Shown piece after piece: positions 1-11,172 of a stretch of 64,000 nt of DNA. The DNA lies in NCBI GenBank assembly GCA_025175895.1, contig CM046008.1, positions 27,483,255-27,547,254 of the forward strand, in the 5' to 3' direction. This DNA comes from Wurfbainia villosa. Lineage: Eukaryota; Streptophyta; Magnoliopsida; Zingiberales; Zingiberaceae. A program made the translations under genes and the position numbers. The notes under the pieces were generated by a model that worked only from the letters and a program-made list of their open reading frames with translations, did no database searches and was not told the origin of the DNA. Position 1 is the stretch's first letter; the number at the start of each line of letters is the position of its first letter.

Positions 1-804
1 AACTTGTGAGATCAAGTCATCGTGTTGACCTACATGCTAGTCTCTATGCATTTATTAAGAGTAGTGTTTTCTATATAATCACATTATCGATTCAACCAAT
101 CGATTGATATAGATAAGAACCTACTACTCAAGGACGTTAGTATATTTAGTTATTTGACACTAATACAAGTAAATATAATAACCATGCCTTTATAAATAGG
201 AATATGATACAATAAAGTCCATACAACAATCATCACATGATTGGCTCTAGGGCTTTCACTAACACCCTATATATGTGAGATTGTACTGGCATGATTGTTA
301 TTGTTAGCTATATCTTACTTTGCATATCAACTATATCCGCTGAGTTCTTTGAATTTACCCCGTTGATTTATATCTATTTCAGGATGAAGCGGTCAGGAGA
401 GTCCAGCTGCCAAACCCCTCTTGTCGTGATAGTTTTATTCGTTAGTTGAATTGTGGTTTTGGATATTTTGATTAGAAGATATGTTTTAGGAATGGAGTTG
501 GATTTATATTCTTGTGGATGTTTTGGTATGTCTTTATTGTTCGGAGTTTTATTTTGGATTGGATTTGGATGAGTATTCCTGCCCAGATGGCAGAAGGGGT
601 AAGTCAAGAGGTGATAGATTTTACTTATTTACTTTGATTGATGGTCTGAGGCCTAATTATTACCTGCGTGGGTTGTTTGGATTTCGGTCATGTTGACCGA
701 TGTATAGTGGTCGTGTAGGCCTTGTATGAAAAATTGGTATTGTCACCCGTACAGGGGAGATGCTGCCAGATTTTTGTCTAGCGGGGACTCTCTCGGGGCA
801 TGCC
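1..804 (+). repeat. G1 5' LTR, 3' portion
   Basis: Positions about 240-800 repeat with high similarity at 34230-34785. The LTR ends in GGGGCATGCCA just before a primer-binding site. The reverse-strand copies at 40546, 57925 and 63292 begin with the complementary terminus (TGTCATGCCCC or TGTCACGCCC). The start is outside the window, so this copy is incomplete. Short ORFs here are LTR sequence, not genes. Confidence 0.85.
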
Positions 805-812
805 AATTTATT

Positions 813-824
813 TGGTATCAGAGC
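813..824 (+). other. G1 primer-binding site
   Basis: TGGTATCAGAGC, the usual plant LTR-retrotransposon complement of initiator Met tRNA, lies 8 bases after the LTR end. It marks the start of the internal domain and the direction of G1. Confidence 0.85.
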
Positions 825-1074
825 GCCTAGGTTTTTGAGTTCCTAGGGGTTTTGTGGATTTTTCGGAGGTCGCCACGTTTGGCAGGTTAACTTGAGTATT
901 TATGGATTGGTATGGATTTCCGACGATTTTTATGTTTCAGAAATTCAAGGTATTATTAACGAGGTTAATTTGGGGATTTGGCAGCGACGAGACCTCTCCT
1001 GACGGCAAACTAGGTATGATGATTAATTTTATATGTTATTACTTGTAGTAACATCTGATAATAATTTAACAGAT

Positions 1075-2943
1075 ATGAGATGAGGTGGGCGTGCTCCTGC
1101 GTCGGGACGTGGTGCAGGGCAATCACGTAAGAGGACATTGAGATTTTTGGCGATTGAGTTGCCAGAAAGGTCTATAGAGTTATAACACATGTGCAGACTC
1201 GTAGTAGGGGTCGCCCACCAAGGCGACCAGCCAGAGTTGTGGTTAGTGTTTATACTCCAGGTTAGATTGGCTATGTGTTTAGTGGATAACAAGAAATAAC
1301 ATTTAGTGTGTTGGTCACTATTCGTAATTGTAGATGGAGTTGACCACGTAAATGACCTGTTCAGTCCTTGAGTCTTGAACCTGTGTCGAAAAGGTGAATT
1401 TCCTTTGGAGCTGACTGATACCGAGTCAGAAAGCAGGGGTCAAGTCGTCACATTTGTTGTGAAAATCAAGGGCTACAGTGTTAGGGATTTTCACTAATTA
1501 TGCTAGTCAGATAATTACCCTGTGGGGTAATGGACAAGGAATGTATACTATTGTTGATGCAGACAATGGAGGTTTAAGTTACGAAGTTTCATAGGGATTT
1601 TGATCCTTGAGCGGCTTGAGCTTAGATCAATAACATTGAAGGTACTGTTAAGTACCTAACTTGTATTTATATAGGGGGAGTGGAGTTAGTTTCTTACTAT
1701 TGGAATGATCAAGTTGTTACTTGGTGGAATATGTAGGAGAATTCTGGGGAAATAACCCATTACGAGATCACGGGTTCATGATGTTTTCGAGAGACAGTAT
1801 TTCCCTTTGCTATTTTGTATGACTCATTGTTAGGGAATTCTTGAGCCTTTAGTTGAGTGATAAATTGTTAATGGAGTTCACTATAGAGTTTGATAGACTT
1901 GCAGAGTTTACCCCCACTTAATGGCTCAAGATAGTGATTGAGTTGTTTTCGATCACCCACAATTTATTGACCTACATTTGGATTAGGATAGTTGGATCTT
2001 CCATCAGTTCCTATCGGGAGGCATTAGGGTGAGTCATATTTATAAAAATGACACTGCAACAAGTGTCTCAAGATAATAGTGTAGTCAAATCTAGTGATAA
2101 TAACCTACACTTCTGATAAGGCAATCATAGAAGTTGTGAACGTGCTCTTCTAGTTGAATTCACGTGGCATTATTTTGTTTCCATGTTGTTGCTCGATATT
2201 GATCATGTCTGTTGCTAGATATGGTAACTTGATGTTGATGATGGAAGTTTACAACCTCTTGAGTGATTGAGGGATTAGTTGGAATTTTAGTTTATTTTGG
2301 TGGTGATCAAGGCTCTGTCCCGGGAATGAAAGATTGATGAAACACTTCATTTCCCAGAGGAAAGCAGGAATATAGATTAAAGCTTTCACCTCAGATTTAT
2401 GTGGCTATCAGAAGTGGCTTGTGCACTTGTGGAAGATATAAAGTTGGTTGTGTGGTTATTGGAGAAAATGATAGGAAGAGGTGTACACCTAGATGCATAC
2501 AGTTACCGAATTCTTATTCTAGGTCACTGTGAAATAGGGAATCCGTTAAGAGCATAAGTTGGATGAGTTTGCATCTTTACTCGAAAGGAGTTGTAAATGG
2601 TTAAAGGGTTGATCATTGGGGTGTTACTATAGTTTACCTTACTTAATGATATATTGAGAGATGCTGATAGTCTATAGATATCTTTGGTTAAAACATGTAT
2701 AGATAGGATTAGAAGGTTTTCTGTATTTGGATCATGTGGATTAATAGTGTTTCCACTGTGAAATGATTATTGTGATGATTATCAGAGGGGTATGATATTG
2801 ATTTTGGATGTTTAGAGGCTGATTGATGGAAATGTTATAGTATGGTGAGAGAGTTGACTTAGTTGAGTTATAGTTAACTTGGTTGATATGATGTGGATAT
2901 TTGGATATTAACTTGGAGGTTATGATTGTGACATGATGGTATA
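1075..2943 (+). pseudogene. G1 decayed gag and 5' internal region
   Basis: An ATG at 1075 opens a frame reading M-R-stop-G-G-R-A-P-A-S-G-R-G, rich in Arg and Gly like the N-terminus of some plant gypsy gag proteins. The third codon is TGA, most simply a CGA (Arg) to TGA change. After about 180 bases the frame is lost. From 1380 to 2943 the block matches the reverse complement of about 39400-40260 in G3, with many small indels. No zinc knuckle or protease motif can be read. It ends at the E1 insertion, and its continuation is at 20075. Gag is inferred mainly from position after the primer site; the G1 assignment itself is firm. Confidence 0.6.
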
Positions 2944-2948
2944 AGAAT
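2944..2948 (+). other. Target-site duplication of E1 (left copy)
   Basis: AGAAT here and at 20070-20074 flank E1 exactly. Removing E1 and one copy restores the G1 sequence that is continuous in relative G3. Confidence 0.9.
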
Positions 2949-4448
2949 TGTTGGTGCAATCGGCCCAGGTCACGATTGACCATACTCGAGTTTGACTCAA
3001 GTAATGTTTTGATGTTTGACATAGGATGTTTGACAAAGTGGTTTGACATTGATGTTGGACATTGATGTCAGTTAATATGTTGGGGAGATTGTTGGAGCAA
3101 TCGATCCAGGTTATAATTGACTAGACTCGAGTTTGACTTGAGGGAAACTTTGATGGTTGACTAGGGTTTACCATGTGATTAAGGGAAAGTCCAAGTCATG
3201 GGTACTTGGCATGGAAAGTCTAAGTGGGACACTTGGCATTTGGGAAAGTCCAAGTCTTGAGTACTTGGCACAAGGAAAAGTCCAAGCATGGGTCTTGGCA
3301 TGGAAAGTCCAACATGGGTTGGCAAGGGAAAGTCCAAGCTTGAGTCTTGGCATTTGATAAGTCCAAGGGGATGGATATTGGCGGCGTAAAGTCCAAGCGG
3401 AGTCTTGGCGGCGTAAGTCCAATGTGCCTTGGCGGTGTAGACACCGTTAGTATGACATAGTCGAGGGAAGCACCTAGAGGCTAGCGTGATGGATGAACAA
3501 GTCATGGATGACTTAGAGGGATCCCAGAGGCGTGAGGCTGATGGAGGTGGCTAGAAGGCTTAGGTCTAGGCTAAGGGTGGTCTAGCAAGTATGGGGGCAC
3601 CATACTTGGGTTAAAACCTCATTTTTGAGGTTGACAGTCGACTGACATTATGACCGGTTCGACTGTCGTGAGTCGACTTGAGTTCGACTGCCGTTTAAGA
3701 GCTGGAATTGCTCACGGTGATCGCTCATTGGAGCGATCGTGATGTCAACGCGATTATTGCCAAGACGGCGATCGTTGCCGGTGAGTGTCGAGCACGAATG
3801 CTCCGTAGCCTGGGCGGCCGAGGCGTTAGCGATCGAGTCCCGTTGGAACTTGTCCGACGTGGATTGAGCCATTGTCTCACGACAACAGTGGCATCAGTCG
3901 ACTAGTGACTTATGGCGATCGGCCCGATGGCGGAAATCGGCCCGTCTGGAGTTAAAAAGAGGAGCTCATGGAGGATTTCATCATCAGTTCTTGGGGAGCT
4001 TTCTTGAGGCGATTTGAAGGTGATTTGCAAGTGCATTTCAGGGCCCTTCAACCTCATCCAAGCAACCAACAAGCAAAGCGCTCAAACCCTAGTTTTGTAA
4101 AGTGTTCTTTACATTTCCTTTGTATTTGCTTGTATTTCTTTCGTTTATTGTTGTAAACGTTTGTACGAGGTTTCTCCGCCTCTGACTTGTTGTCGAGAAG
4201 GAGTTTATTGATTAGTGATTGCATTGGCGTCGCTAGAGCTCATTAGAGCTCGATCCGTGGAGTAGGAACCGTGCGGTTCCGAACCACGTTATATCTTTGT
4301 GTTATTGTGTTTGTGATTGTGTTTCATTATTGTTATTATATGTATATTCCGTTGTGCTAACGAAACTTGTAGACACGAACTCGAACGATTTCCATCAAGC
4401 TTAACATGACGCTATTCACCCCCCTCTAGCGGCCTCAAATTTCCAACA
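2949..4448 (+). repeat. E1 5' LTR
   Basis: It begins TGTTGGTGCAATCGGCCC, ends TTTCCAACA, and is followed by a primer site. It is unusual in having a second, similar LTR start at 3090 (TGTTGGAGCAATCGATCC), preceded by a GTTGGGGAGAT tract. The first about 140 bases therefore look like a duplicated or recombined terminus. It carries a degenerate tandem repeat (3175-3440) and a CG-rich block (3630-3960) that differs sharply from the partner LTR, while 3961-4448 is nearly identical to 19583-20069. Confidence 0.85.
3175..3440 (+). repeat. Degenerate tandem repeat in E-family LTR
   Basis: About ten imperfect 20-30 base units of the form AAAGTCCAAG...CTTGGCATGG or CTTGGCGGCG. The same array is in the other E-family LTRs: 6730-6970 and 15990-16220 (reverse strand) and 18770-18990. 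Each unit contains CCAAG/CTTGG inverted half-sites able to form small hairpins. Confidence 0.85.
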
Positions 4449-4450
4449 AG

Positions 4451-4468
4451 TGGTATCAGAGCCCGGGG
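4451..4468 (+). other. E1 primer-binding site
   Basis: TGGTATCAGAGCCCGGGG begins 2 bases after the LTR end. It fits an initiator Met tRNA primer, and an identical site is found in E2. Confidence 0.9.
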
Positions 4469-4521
4469 CTCTTCTACGGACTAACCGCCGGGAGCTAAGA
4501 CAAAGAGGCTAGAGGGTGAAG

Positions 4522-5742
4522 ATGGAAGAACCATCGAGATGGGACATCAACACCCCAATTCCCTATTCCTTCTATGGACGAGAAGGTTTCAATTCTTGGA
4601 AGGTGAGAATTGAAGATTTTTTGATGATGAGAGACCTTGAGGAGTGGTCCGTGTTGATGGAAGGATTTGAATATCCTAAGGGACCAAAGGGAGGGTTTCT
4701 CAAGAAGAAGAAGTGGAGTGAAGATCAACTCCAACAATTCGATAAAAACAAGAAGGTAATCAAATTCATTTTTGATTTAATTCCTAATGACCTCTTGTGT
4801 AGTCTAGGTGACTATGTGGATGCCAAGGAGCTATGGAGCGATTTGGCCAAGCTCCATGAAAGTCTATCATCGGTCCAAGAAGAAGGACCATCACCCTCTC
4901 AAGCTCAAGCAAGCACATCCCCATCTAAAGAGCTTGAGGAGTCGGAAGTTGATAGGGAGTCGACTTCCGGATCGGAGAAAGAAGAGGTGGAAGAGGTGGA
5001 AGAAGCATCCACCTCAAGGATTGAGGGGGAGGAGAGAACTTTCACACCGGAGCCGGAACAAATTCAAGAAGAAGTCTCAACCTCCGGGAGGAATGAAGAA
5101 TCCACTCCAATCACCACATCCACCATAGGTAACTCAAACATATCAATTTGTAATAAAAATCACATCATATGTTTTGAGTGTAGAGAAGCCGGGCACTACA
5201 AGAGCAAGTGCCCAAAGAAGGTTAGGAAAGCTCCACCAGCACCAAAAGTCAAGGATGCCGGTACCCCAAGTCAAAAGAGCAAGGAGCACATCATATACTT
5301 CAAGTGCAATTCAAAGGGGCATTATCGGAGTCAATGCCCTAGGGGGAAGAAGAAGGGGCAAGGAGGAGCATTACAAGTAGGGGGAGCTTCTATAGCTAAC
5401 CCTAAGGTATATTTAAATAATGCATCTTCTAAATTTAAAAGCCAAAAGCATGCTAGAAATTTTAATTCTCTTGCAATTCACCATGAAAAGCATGCTAGAG
5501 ATAAATATATTTGTTTAGGAGCTAAAAGTGTTAACTTCAAAAGTAAGGAGAAATTTGGGACTAATGTCCCTAAAAACAATTTATCTAAGGATAAACCTAG
5601 GTTAAATAACTCAAGACCAATCCTACCTAGGGAGACAATTAGGAAGGTACAAGAACATCTAGGTCTAAACCCTAAATGGACTAGGCATATGCCTAGAAAG
5701 TCTCATGCCCAAGAATTTAATCAAAAATCAATTGGGCAATTG
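4522..5742 (+). pseudogene. gag: E1 gag, 5' part (split by E2)
   Basis: This is the structural capsid/nucleocapsid protein of a copia-type element. The ATG at 4522 (MEEPSRWD) is the first in frame after the primer site. The N-terminal capsid-like part (residues 1-115) contains FNSWKVRIEDFL and the NDLL...AKELW region. An acidic Ser/Glu-rich linker follows (about 120-205). The first zinc knuckle is CFECREAGHYKSKC. The second has lost its first Cys (YFKCNSKGHYRSQC), while in E2 both are intact. The frame stays open to the E2 insertion and resumes at 16344 within a matching peptide (SIGQL then ELENQALRSRL). The frame past 5742 comes from the E2 LTR and is not real. Confidence 0.85.
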
Positions 5743-7087
5743 TGTTAGGAATATTGGAACGGCTAGAGGGGGGTGAATAGCGTAGATGAAATTCGATCAC
5801 GTTCGTGTCTACAATTTCGTTAGTGCGCAGCGGAAATAGAAATAATAAAAGCAATAACGAAATAGACAACAAGCTAACACAATGATATAACGTGGTTCGG
5901 AACCGCACGGTTCCTACTCCACGGATCGAGCTCTAAAGAGCCCTAGTGATGCACACGCACTCACTAATGATAAACGCTCCTTCTCGACACAAGTCGGAGG
6001 CGGAGAAACCCCTTACAATAGATCTTACAACAATAAGAACGAAATACAAGCAATATACAATGTAAATACTAAATACAAGTAAAGAAAAGACTTTACAACG
6101 CTTGTTTTGATTGCTTGAATGCTTGGTTGCTTGCTTGCACTTGGAGACCTGATTTGCACCAACAAATCGCCCCAATAGCCCTCAAGAATCGATCACTTTT
6201 TCCTCCATCACGAGCTCCATATATAGCTTCAACCTGTGCTGGAAAAAGTCGATCAGTCGACTGATCGGGACCATCAGTCGACTGATGCCACTGTTGTCGT
6301 GAGACAACGGCTAGATCCACGCTGGATAAGTCCAACAGATCTACCATCAGTCGACTGATGGAGTCCTCACTCGACCAGTCGAGTCTCGACTCCGATACGT
6401 GGCGAATTCGAGCACCCGATCGGTGATCACGATCAATCGATCGCTCGGGCCATCGATCATTGCCCGCCTCTGGCGATCATGCTAGGCCATAACCCGATCG
6501 AACCCTAGTTGACTCGGTCGATCGGCGCCACATGGCACGATCGCACACCTCAAACATGAGGTTTTAGCCCAAGTATGGTTCCCCCATACTTGCTAGACTA
6601 CCCTTAGCCTAGACCTAAGCCTTCTAGCCACCTCCATCAACCTCACGCCTCTCGGATCCCTCCAAGTCATCCATGACTTGTTCATCCATTGCGCTAGCCT
6701 TCAGGTGCTTCCATCGGCTATGTCATGCTAATGGTGTCTACACCGCCAAGGCACATTGGACTTACACCGCCAAGACTCCGCTTGGACTTTACGCCGCCAA
6801 CCATTGGACTTATGCTGCCAAGACTACCGCTTGGACTTTACGCCGCCAAAATCAATCCCCTTGGACTTCAAATGCCAACCCATGTTGGACTTTCCATGCC
6901 AAGACCATGCTTGGACTTTCCCTTGCCAACCCATGTTGGACTTTTCATGCCAAGTACCCATGACTTGGACTTTACCTTGACAATTACATTGTCATATGTT
7001 TTTGTCGAAACATCAAAACACATCAAAACATTACTCGAGCCAAACTCGAGTCCTGGTCAATCGTGACCTGGGCCGATTGCACCAACA
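5743..7087 (-). repeat. E2 3' LTR
   Basis: TG...CA bounded on the reverse strand. It is nearly identical to 14974-16343 except in the CG-rich block around 6380-6540. It contains TCAGTCGACTGA palindromes (6246-6360), a TATATATGG box near 6218-6226 on the reverse strand, and the CCAAG/CTTGG tandem array (6730-6970). Reading frames in that array are repeat artefacts. Confidence 0.9.
6218..6226 (-). promoter_or_regulatory. Possible LTR TATA box (E2)
   Basis: TATATATGG on the reverse strand. The same box is kept in the partner LTR near 15450-15458. The position within the LTR suits a polymerase II start for the element RNA. No transcription evidence is available. Confidence 0.45.
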
Positions 7088-7101
7088 ATCTCCCCCTTTT
7101 T
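7088..7101 (-). other. E2 polypurine tract
   Basis: AAAAAGGGGGAGAT on the reverse strand directly precedes the LTR start TGTTGGTG, as needed for plus-strand priming. Confidence 0.9.
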
Positions 7102-8640
7102 GATGTTTGACAAAAACCAAACAAATAAAACCAAACAAATTATTGAGTTAGAACACTAACTCAAATCCCTTACCAATTATCCCAAATTGGTAATCTTAAG
7201 TGTTCTTCCCCAAACATTCTCCCCCTTTTTGACTAACATCAAAAAGGTCTTCTCTCCAAGGAGGTCAATGTCTCATGTCCCAATGAGATCTTACAATCTC
7301 CCCCTTGGTCTAAAAATATCTAGGATGCCTACCATCTTCCTAGTGATAAGTCTCATATCACTCAAGAGAGGCAATCCTATTCACTCTCCCAATTTCCAAA
7401 TTGGGTATCAAAAACCCATCAATTTTCCCAAATTGATGATACTCTTCCAATAACTTCTCCTCTTCAAGGAGGAAAAATACATCCATCATCCCAAGATGGA
7501 TACCTCCCCCTAAAGGCTTGCTCCCCCTTGACCATTGCACCAACAATGTCCTTGGGAAGTCCCTAAGCCAAGCCATTAAAAGTAAGGTTAGAAATTCAAC
7601 ATTGAACTTTCCAACACCTTGAAATTGATACAAACCCTAAACACCTCTCCTAATCCATATCCAATGGATTTTCACCATTTATAATGCTTCTCAAAGCATA
7701 TCCTAGGTTAGGAAAATCGGGTTAAACAACCATAGTTTTCCAAATCGCAATCAATGAGTGGTTCAGCTACCCGATGATGACACACTCATCAGTCGACTTC
7801 CACCAATGGCAGTCGACTGATAACTGAAATTTCCGAATTTCAGTTATCAGAGTTGAATTTCAGAAAATCATAAATAATTATACGTATATCGAAAAATCAC
7901 GAAATTTGATACGTATAATACCTATGACCAATACAATGGGTGAAAAATGTTTGAAAATTATTTTACCTATAAAATACTGAAATTGGCACAAAGTTCAAAA
8001 CCATTGAAATTTTCAATGTTTTGGTCCTACTTTGTATCAACTTCATCAATGGTGATTGCTATCAAAAGATAGACTTCACCAAGGTTTTCTAAATTGATTT
8101 TAAAATGTTTTTGAAAGCCTATTTTGAACCATAATTTATTGGCTAAATATACATAACTTGTATATTAGCTTTCCTTATGATTCTTAGAATAAGTTTGAGT
8201 TCATCCTTGAACCTAACTTATTATCCTAGCATCTCACATGTATCTAGGGTGTACACATACATGTCAATTTGATGTGAGATGTGTACTTTGGTTCATTTGA
8301 TTTAGGATTTCATGCATCTTCTAAGGCAACCCTACTTGATTCCCTTATGAATGGGACTTCAAGTCATGCCATTTTCCTTAAATCAATGTTCAATCAAATT
8401 AATGCATGAAATGATCATGGCATAGTGATGGAAAAATAAAAATATGTCCAATGATCATGATGTCATGGCATAAGATAAAATTTAAGAACACATGACATCT
8501 AAAATAACTCTAAACAATGACATGACATGGTATATGATAGGATGCGATTTCATGTCATGATATATCAACTTTCATAAGCAATACAAATACTCATCCAGAC
8601 ACACAAGATTTTCAGAAACAAAAATTTCATTTAACTTAAA
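7102..8640 (-). other. E2 3' untranslated region
   Basis: AT-rich, no credible coding frame. Positions 7200-8480 match the reverse complement of E1's 3' region (17160-18600) with moderate divergence. Shared features are purine-rich GGGGGAG strings and a block that reads CATCTCAC...GTGAGATG on the element strand (around 8220-8290; E1 17500-17565). Being kept in two elements suggests it matters for the element RNA, perhaps packaging, but that is inference. Confidence 0.7.
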
Positions 8641-8994
8641 AATTTAGTCTTTTACATTCAAAATGGAGATTGGCTATGCTCAATCTCACTACAAAAACTG
8701 ACAACCACAAAAAAAATCTAATATCCTCAATATCTAATCGTCTGCAGGAGGTGGCGGTGGAGGAGGCTGCTGACTCAGGGTCCAGGCCCGCATCATCTCT
8801 AACATATCGAGCTGACACTGCTCGATGCGACTCTGGGACTCCTCTATTCGATCCAGGGCGTGCGCGAAGGAAAGCCTGGCACCGCCAATAGCTCCGGCCT
8901 AAGCGTCAACGGTGTTGATAGTCCCAAATCGGACTCAATCGCCACGATGATCATCTGACGGACCCACCGTTGATGCATCGGCCGACATCTGATC

Positions 8995-11172
8995 TGTTTG
9001 TAATATATGAGAGATGTCCTAAGGCAATCGCCTTATGTATGAACCATTTATATGATAAATGAAGATTCACTATTTGAGTATACATGTTTAATGTATTTGA
9101 TTGGATCTTAAACTCATTTACTGAATGTCCACGATACGATTCACGGCATGAGAGAATTTGTGATTGGATCACAACTAGTGAGTATCTCTACATGTGTAAT
9201 TGTGATGTATCGGAATTATCCCTAGTCGATGAATTGATGGATTTGGACACCATCAATTCTGTCGAGACTAGCACGAGGTATACTCCTTGGTGTATCCAAG
9301 CAGCTGATTCTCACTGGCTAGAGACATAGTGATGTCCGGAGTTGATCGTGGATGCTAGTTATGGTAACTAGTTCATTGGAGTGACCAGCCGTAAGACTTT
9401 ATATGGTTCTCTGCATATATAGATATGTCAATGAAGTTCTTACCGTAGCTTAAGTGCGATGTTCCTTTGACTTGCGGTATTCAAGTCATCTTGATCATGG
9501 AGACTTATGCTTTGACATCTTAAGCAAACATCTCCGAGGAGATGTGGACCCGAGATGATTGGGTATAAGTCGAAGTGATCGAAGGTGTTTGAATAGCCTA
9601 TAAAGGATTCACCACTCCTTGCGAGGAGATGTATACCCATGGCCTCTCGTCGGATTGTTACTAAAGTCTTTGGCCAAAGCATTACATGTTTAGAGTAAGG
9701 TACTCTTCGATACATGTGGAGTAACTAGAACTGTAGGATGAGGAAATGATACTGGTGTGACGTGAGTCACTAGTGGGACTGACACAATAGACCATGTCCT
9801 CGAACCAAGTGGGTATAAGATGAGTGAAGGGAATGGGGCGATTAATTCGAGCCATCAAGGGTTTTAAATAGTTCGGATCAACTGCTTGATCTTTTCGGGT
9901 TAATTGGGGATCATGATGTACTACTAGGTGTCACTCATGATCGTTCTATAATTAATGGTTAATTATAGACGGCCAACATAAACCGAGAACCTATTTGGTC
10001 ACACGCACAACGAGTGTAATCCGAAGGATTTAAAACGAGCTTGAGAATGGGATTCTCAGACCGAGAGAAACTATGTTTGGTTGGACCAAACATAAAGCGA
10101 GCATGAAATTGTTTCAGTCGCAATGGAAGCATGGATGGGCCGTGTCTTATGAAGACATAATGGATGGACAAAAATGGTTTGGTTCTAATCCAATGGATGA
10201 GAATAAACCAAAGGGTTTGGTTTATATTAAACGAATGAACCAAAGGTTGGTTCGGTTCGTTTTAACTTAAAATAAACCATCATGGTTTGGTTTATTTTAA
10301 CTTATCTTAATGGAGCGGGTTAACGGGCTTTATGGATATGATCCATTAACCATTAAGAGAATTAGTTCTCTATAAAATAGGGCTTAAACCCTAATCCAAG
10401 CACCCTAATTAGAGTTGAACTTAATTGTGCCGCCTCCATCTTCTCTCCTAGTCGGCCAACCCTAGGTGTCCGCCTTTGTCAAGTCATTACCAAGCTTCAG
10501 CCGGTGAACACTCCGGCGACCCTCCGGTGATCTCTTGTGGGTTCGGTGATAAGGTGAGCTCCACATCTCCTTTGGCTGGCCTCTATTCCTCCACCAAAAG
10601 CTGTCCAGTTTTTCTGGACAGCTTGTTTCTTTGTTGTCGGAGCGTCGTTTGGACGACGGTTAGTGCTCCGATAGCGGCTAACTTACCGGAGATTTGATCT
10701 CCGGTAATCCTCTCAGGTGGGGGACGAAGGATTCGTCAAACGGTTGACGAATACCTCCCGGAGAAGCGAGTTTTGAGAACTCGTTTTAAGATCCGAATTT
10801 GGATTCGGATCGTGATCATCTCTCGATCACGTCGTCTTCAACACGAGGCTAGTAACCCGTACGAAGATGAAGCTCGTGGCTTAGCGAAGTCATCCCGAGG
10901 AGCTCGGCATGGATACGAATAGAGACGATTCTTACGAGGATCGTTCCGGTTGATGCCGTTCCCGCTTCACGTCATACGAAAGGTATAACGTAGATAAATT
11001 TCCTTTATTGCAAATTTAAATTTACGGTTATGTCTACACTTATTGTAATATGCATGCGTGCGTTGTGTGTGTTGTAATAAATGTAGATTTATTAATTTTA
11101 ATTGCTTCCGCTATGCTCATGTTTGCGAAACATGATCGAACACACACACGCCGCGGTGCCGGAAACCCAACA
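8995..11172 (+). mobile_element. Solo LTR of copia family C
   Basis: TGTTTGTAATAT...AACCCAACA, flanked by TGATC at 8990-8994 and 11173-11177. It is homologous along its length to the LTRs of element C (21884-24006, 29139-31270). There is no primer site, coding region or second LTR, so it is the product of LTR-LTR recombination. It interrupts the PF20167-like gene. Antisense reading frames inside it (9440-9715, 9959-10243) recur in C only because the LTR itself recurs. Confidence 0.9.
10371..10379 (+). promoter_or_regulatory. Likely TATA box of C-family LTR
   Basis: TATAAAATA in the context AGTTCTCTATAAAATAGGG, kept in the other two LTR copies at about 23273 and 30509. The conserved position suggests the core promoter of the element. 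Confidence 0.6.

Noticed and set aside
813..824. Primer-binding sites as tRNA gene fragments
   Set aside because: They are only about 12-18 bases long, complementary to a tRNA 3' end, and always next to LTR termini. No tRNA gene was seen.
3157..3505. Overlapping frames on both strands with repeated Trp-Thr-Phe peptides, recurring at 6673-7066 and 15929-16322
   Set aside because: They fall exactly on the tandem array in E-family LTRs. The peptide repeats come from the DNA repeat and the frames are open in several phases at once.
9440..10243. Antisense frames conserved in three places (also 22329-23145 and 29746-30310)
   Set aside because: All lie in copies of the C-family LTR, so conservation is by descent of the LTR. 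They are broken in the third copy and have no family resemblance.
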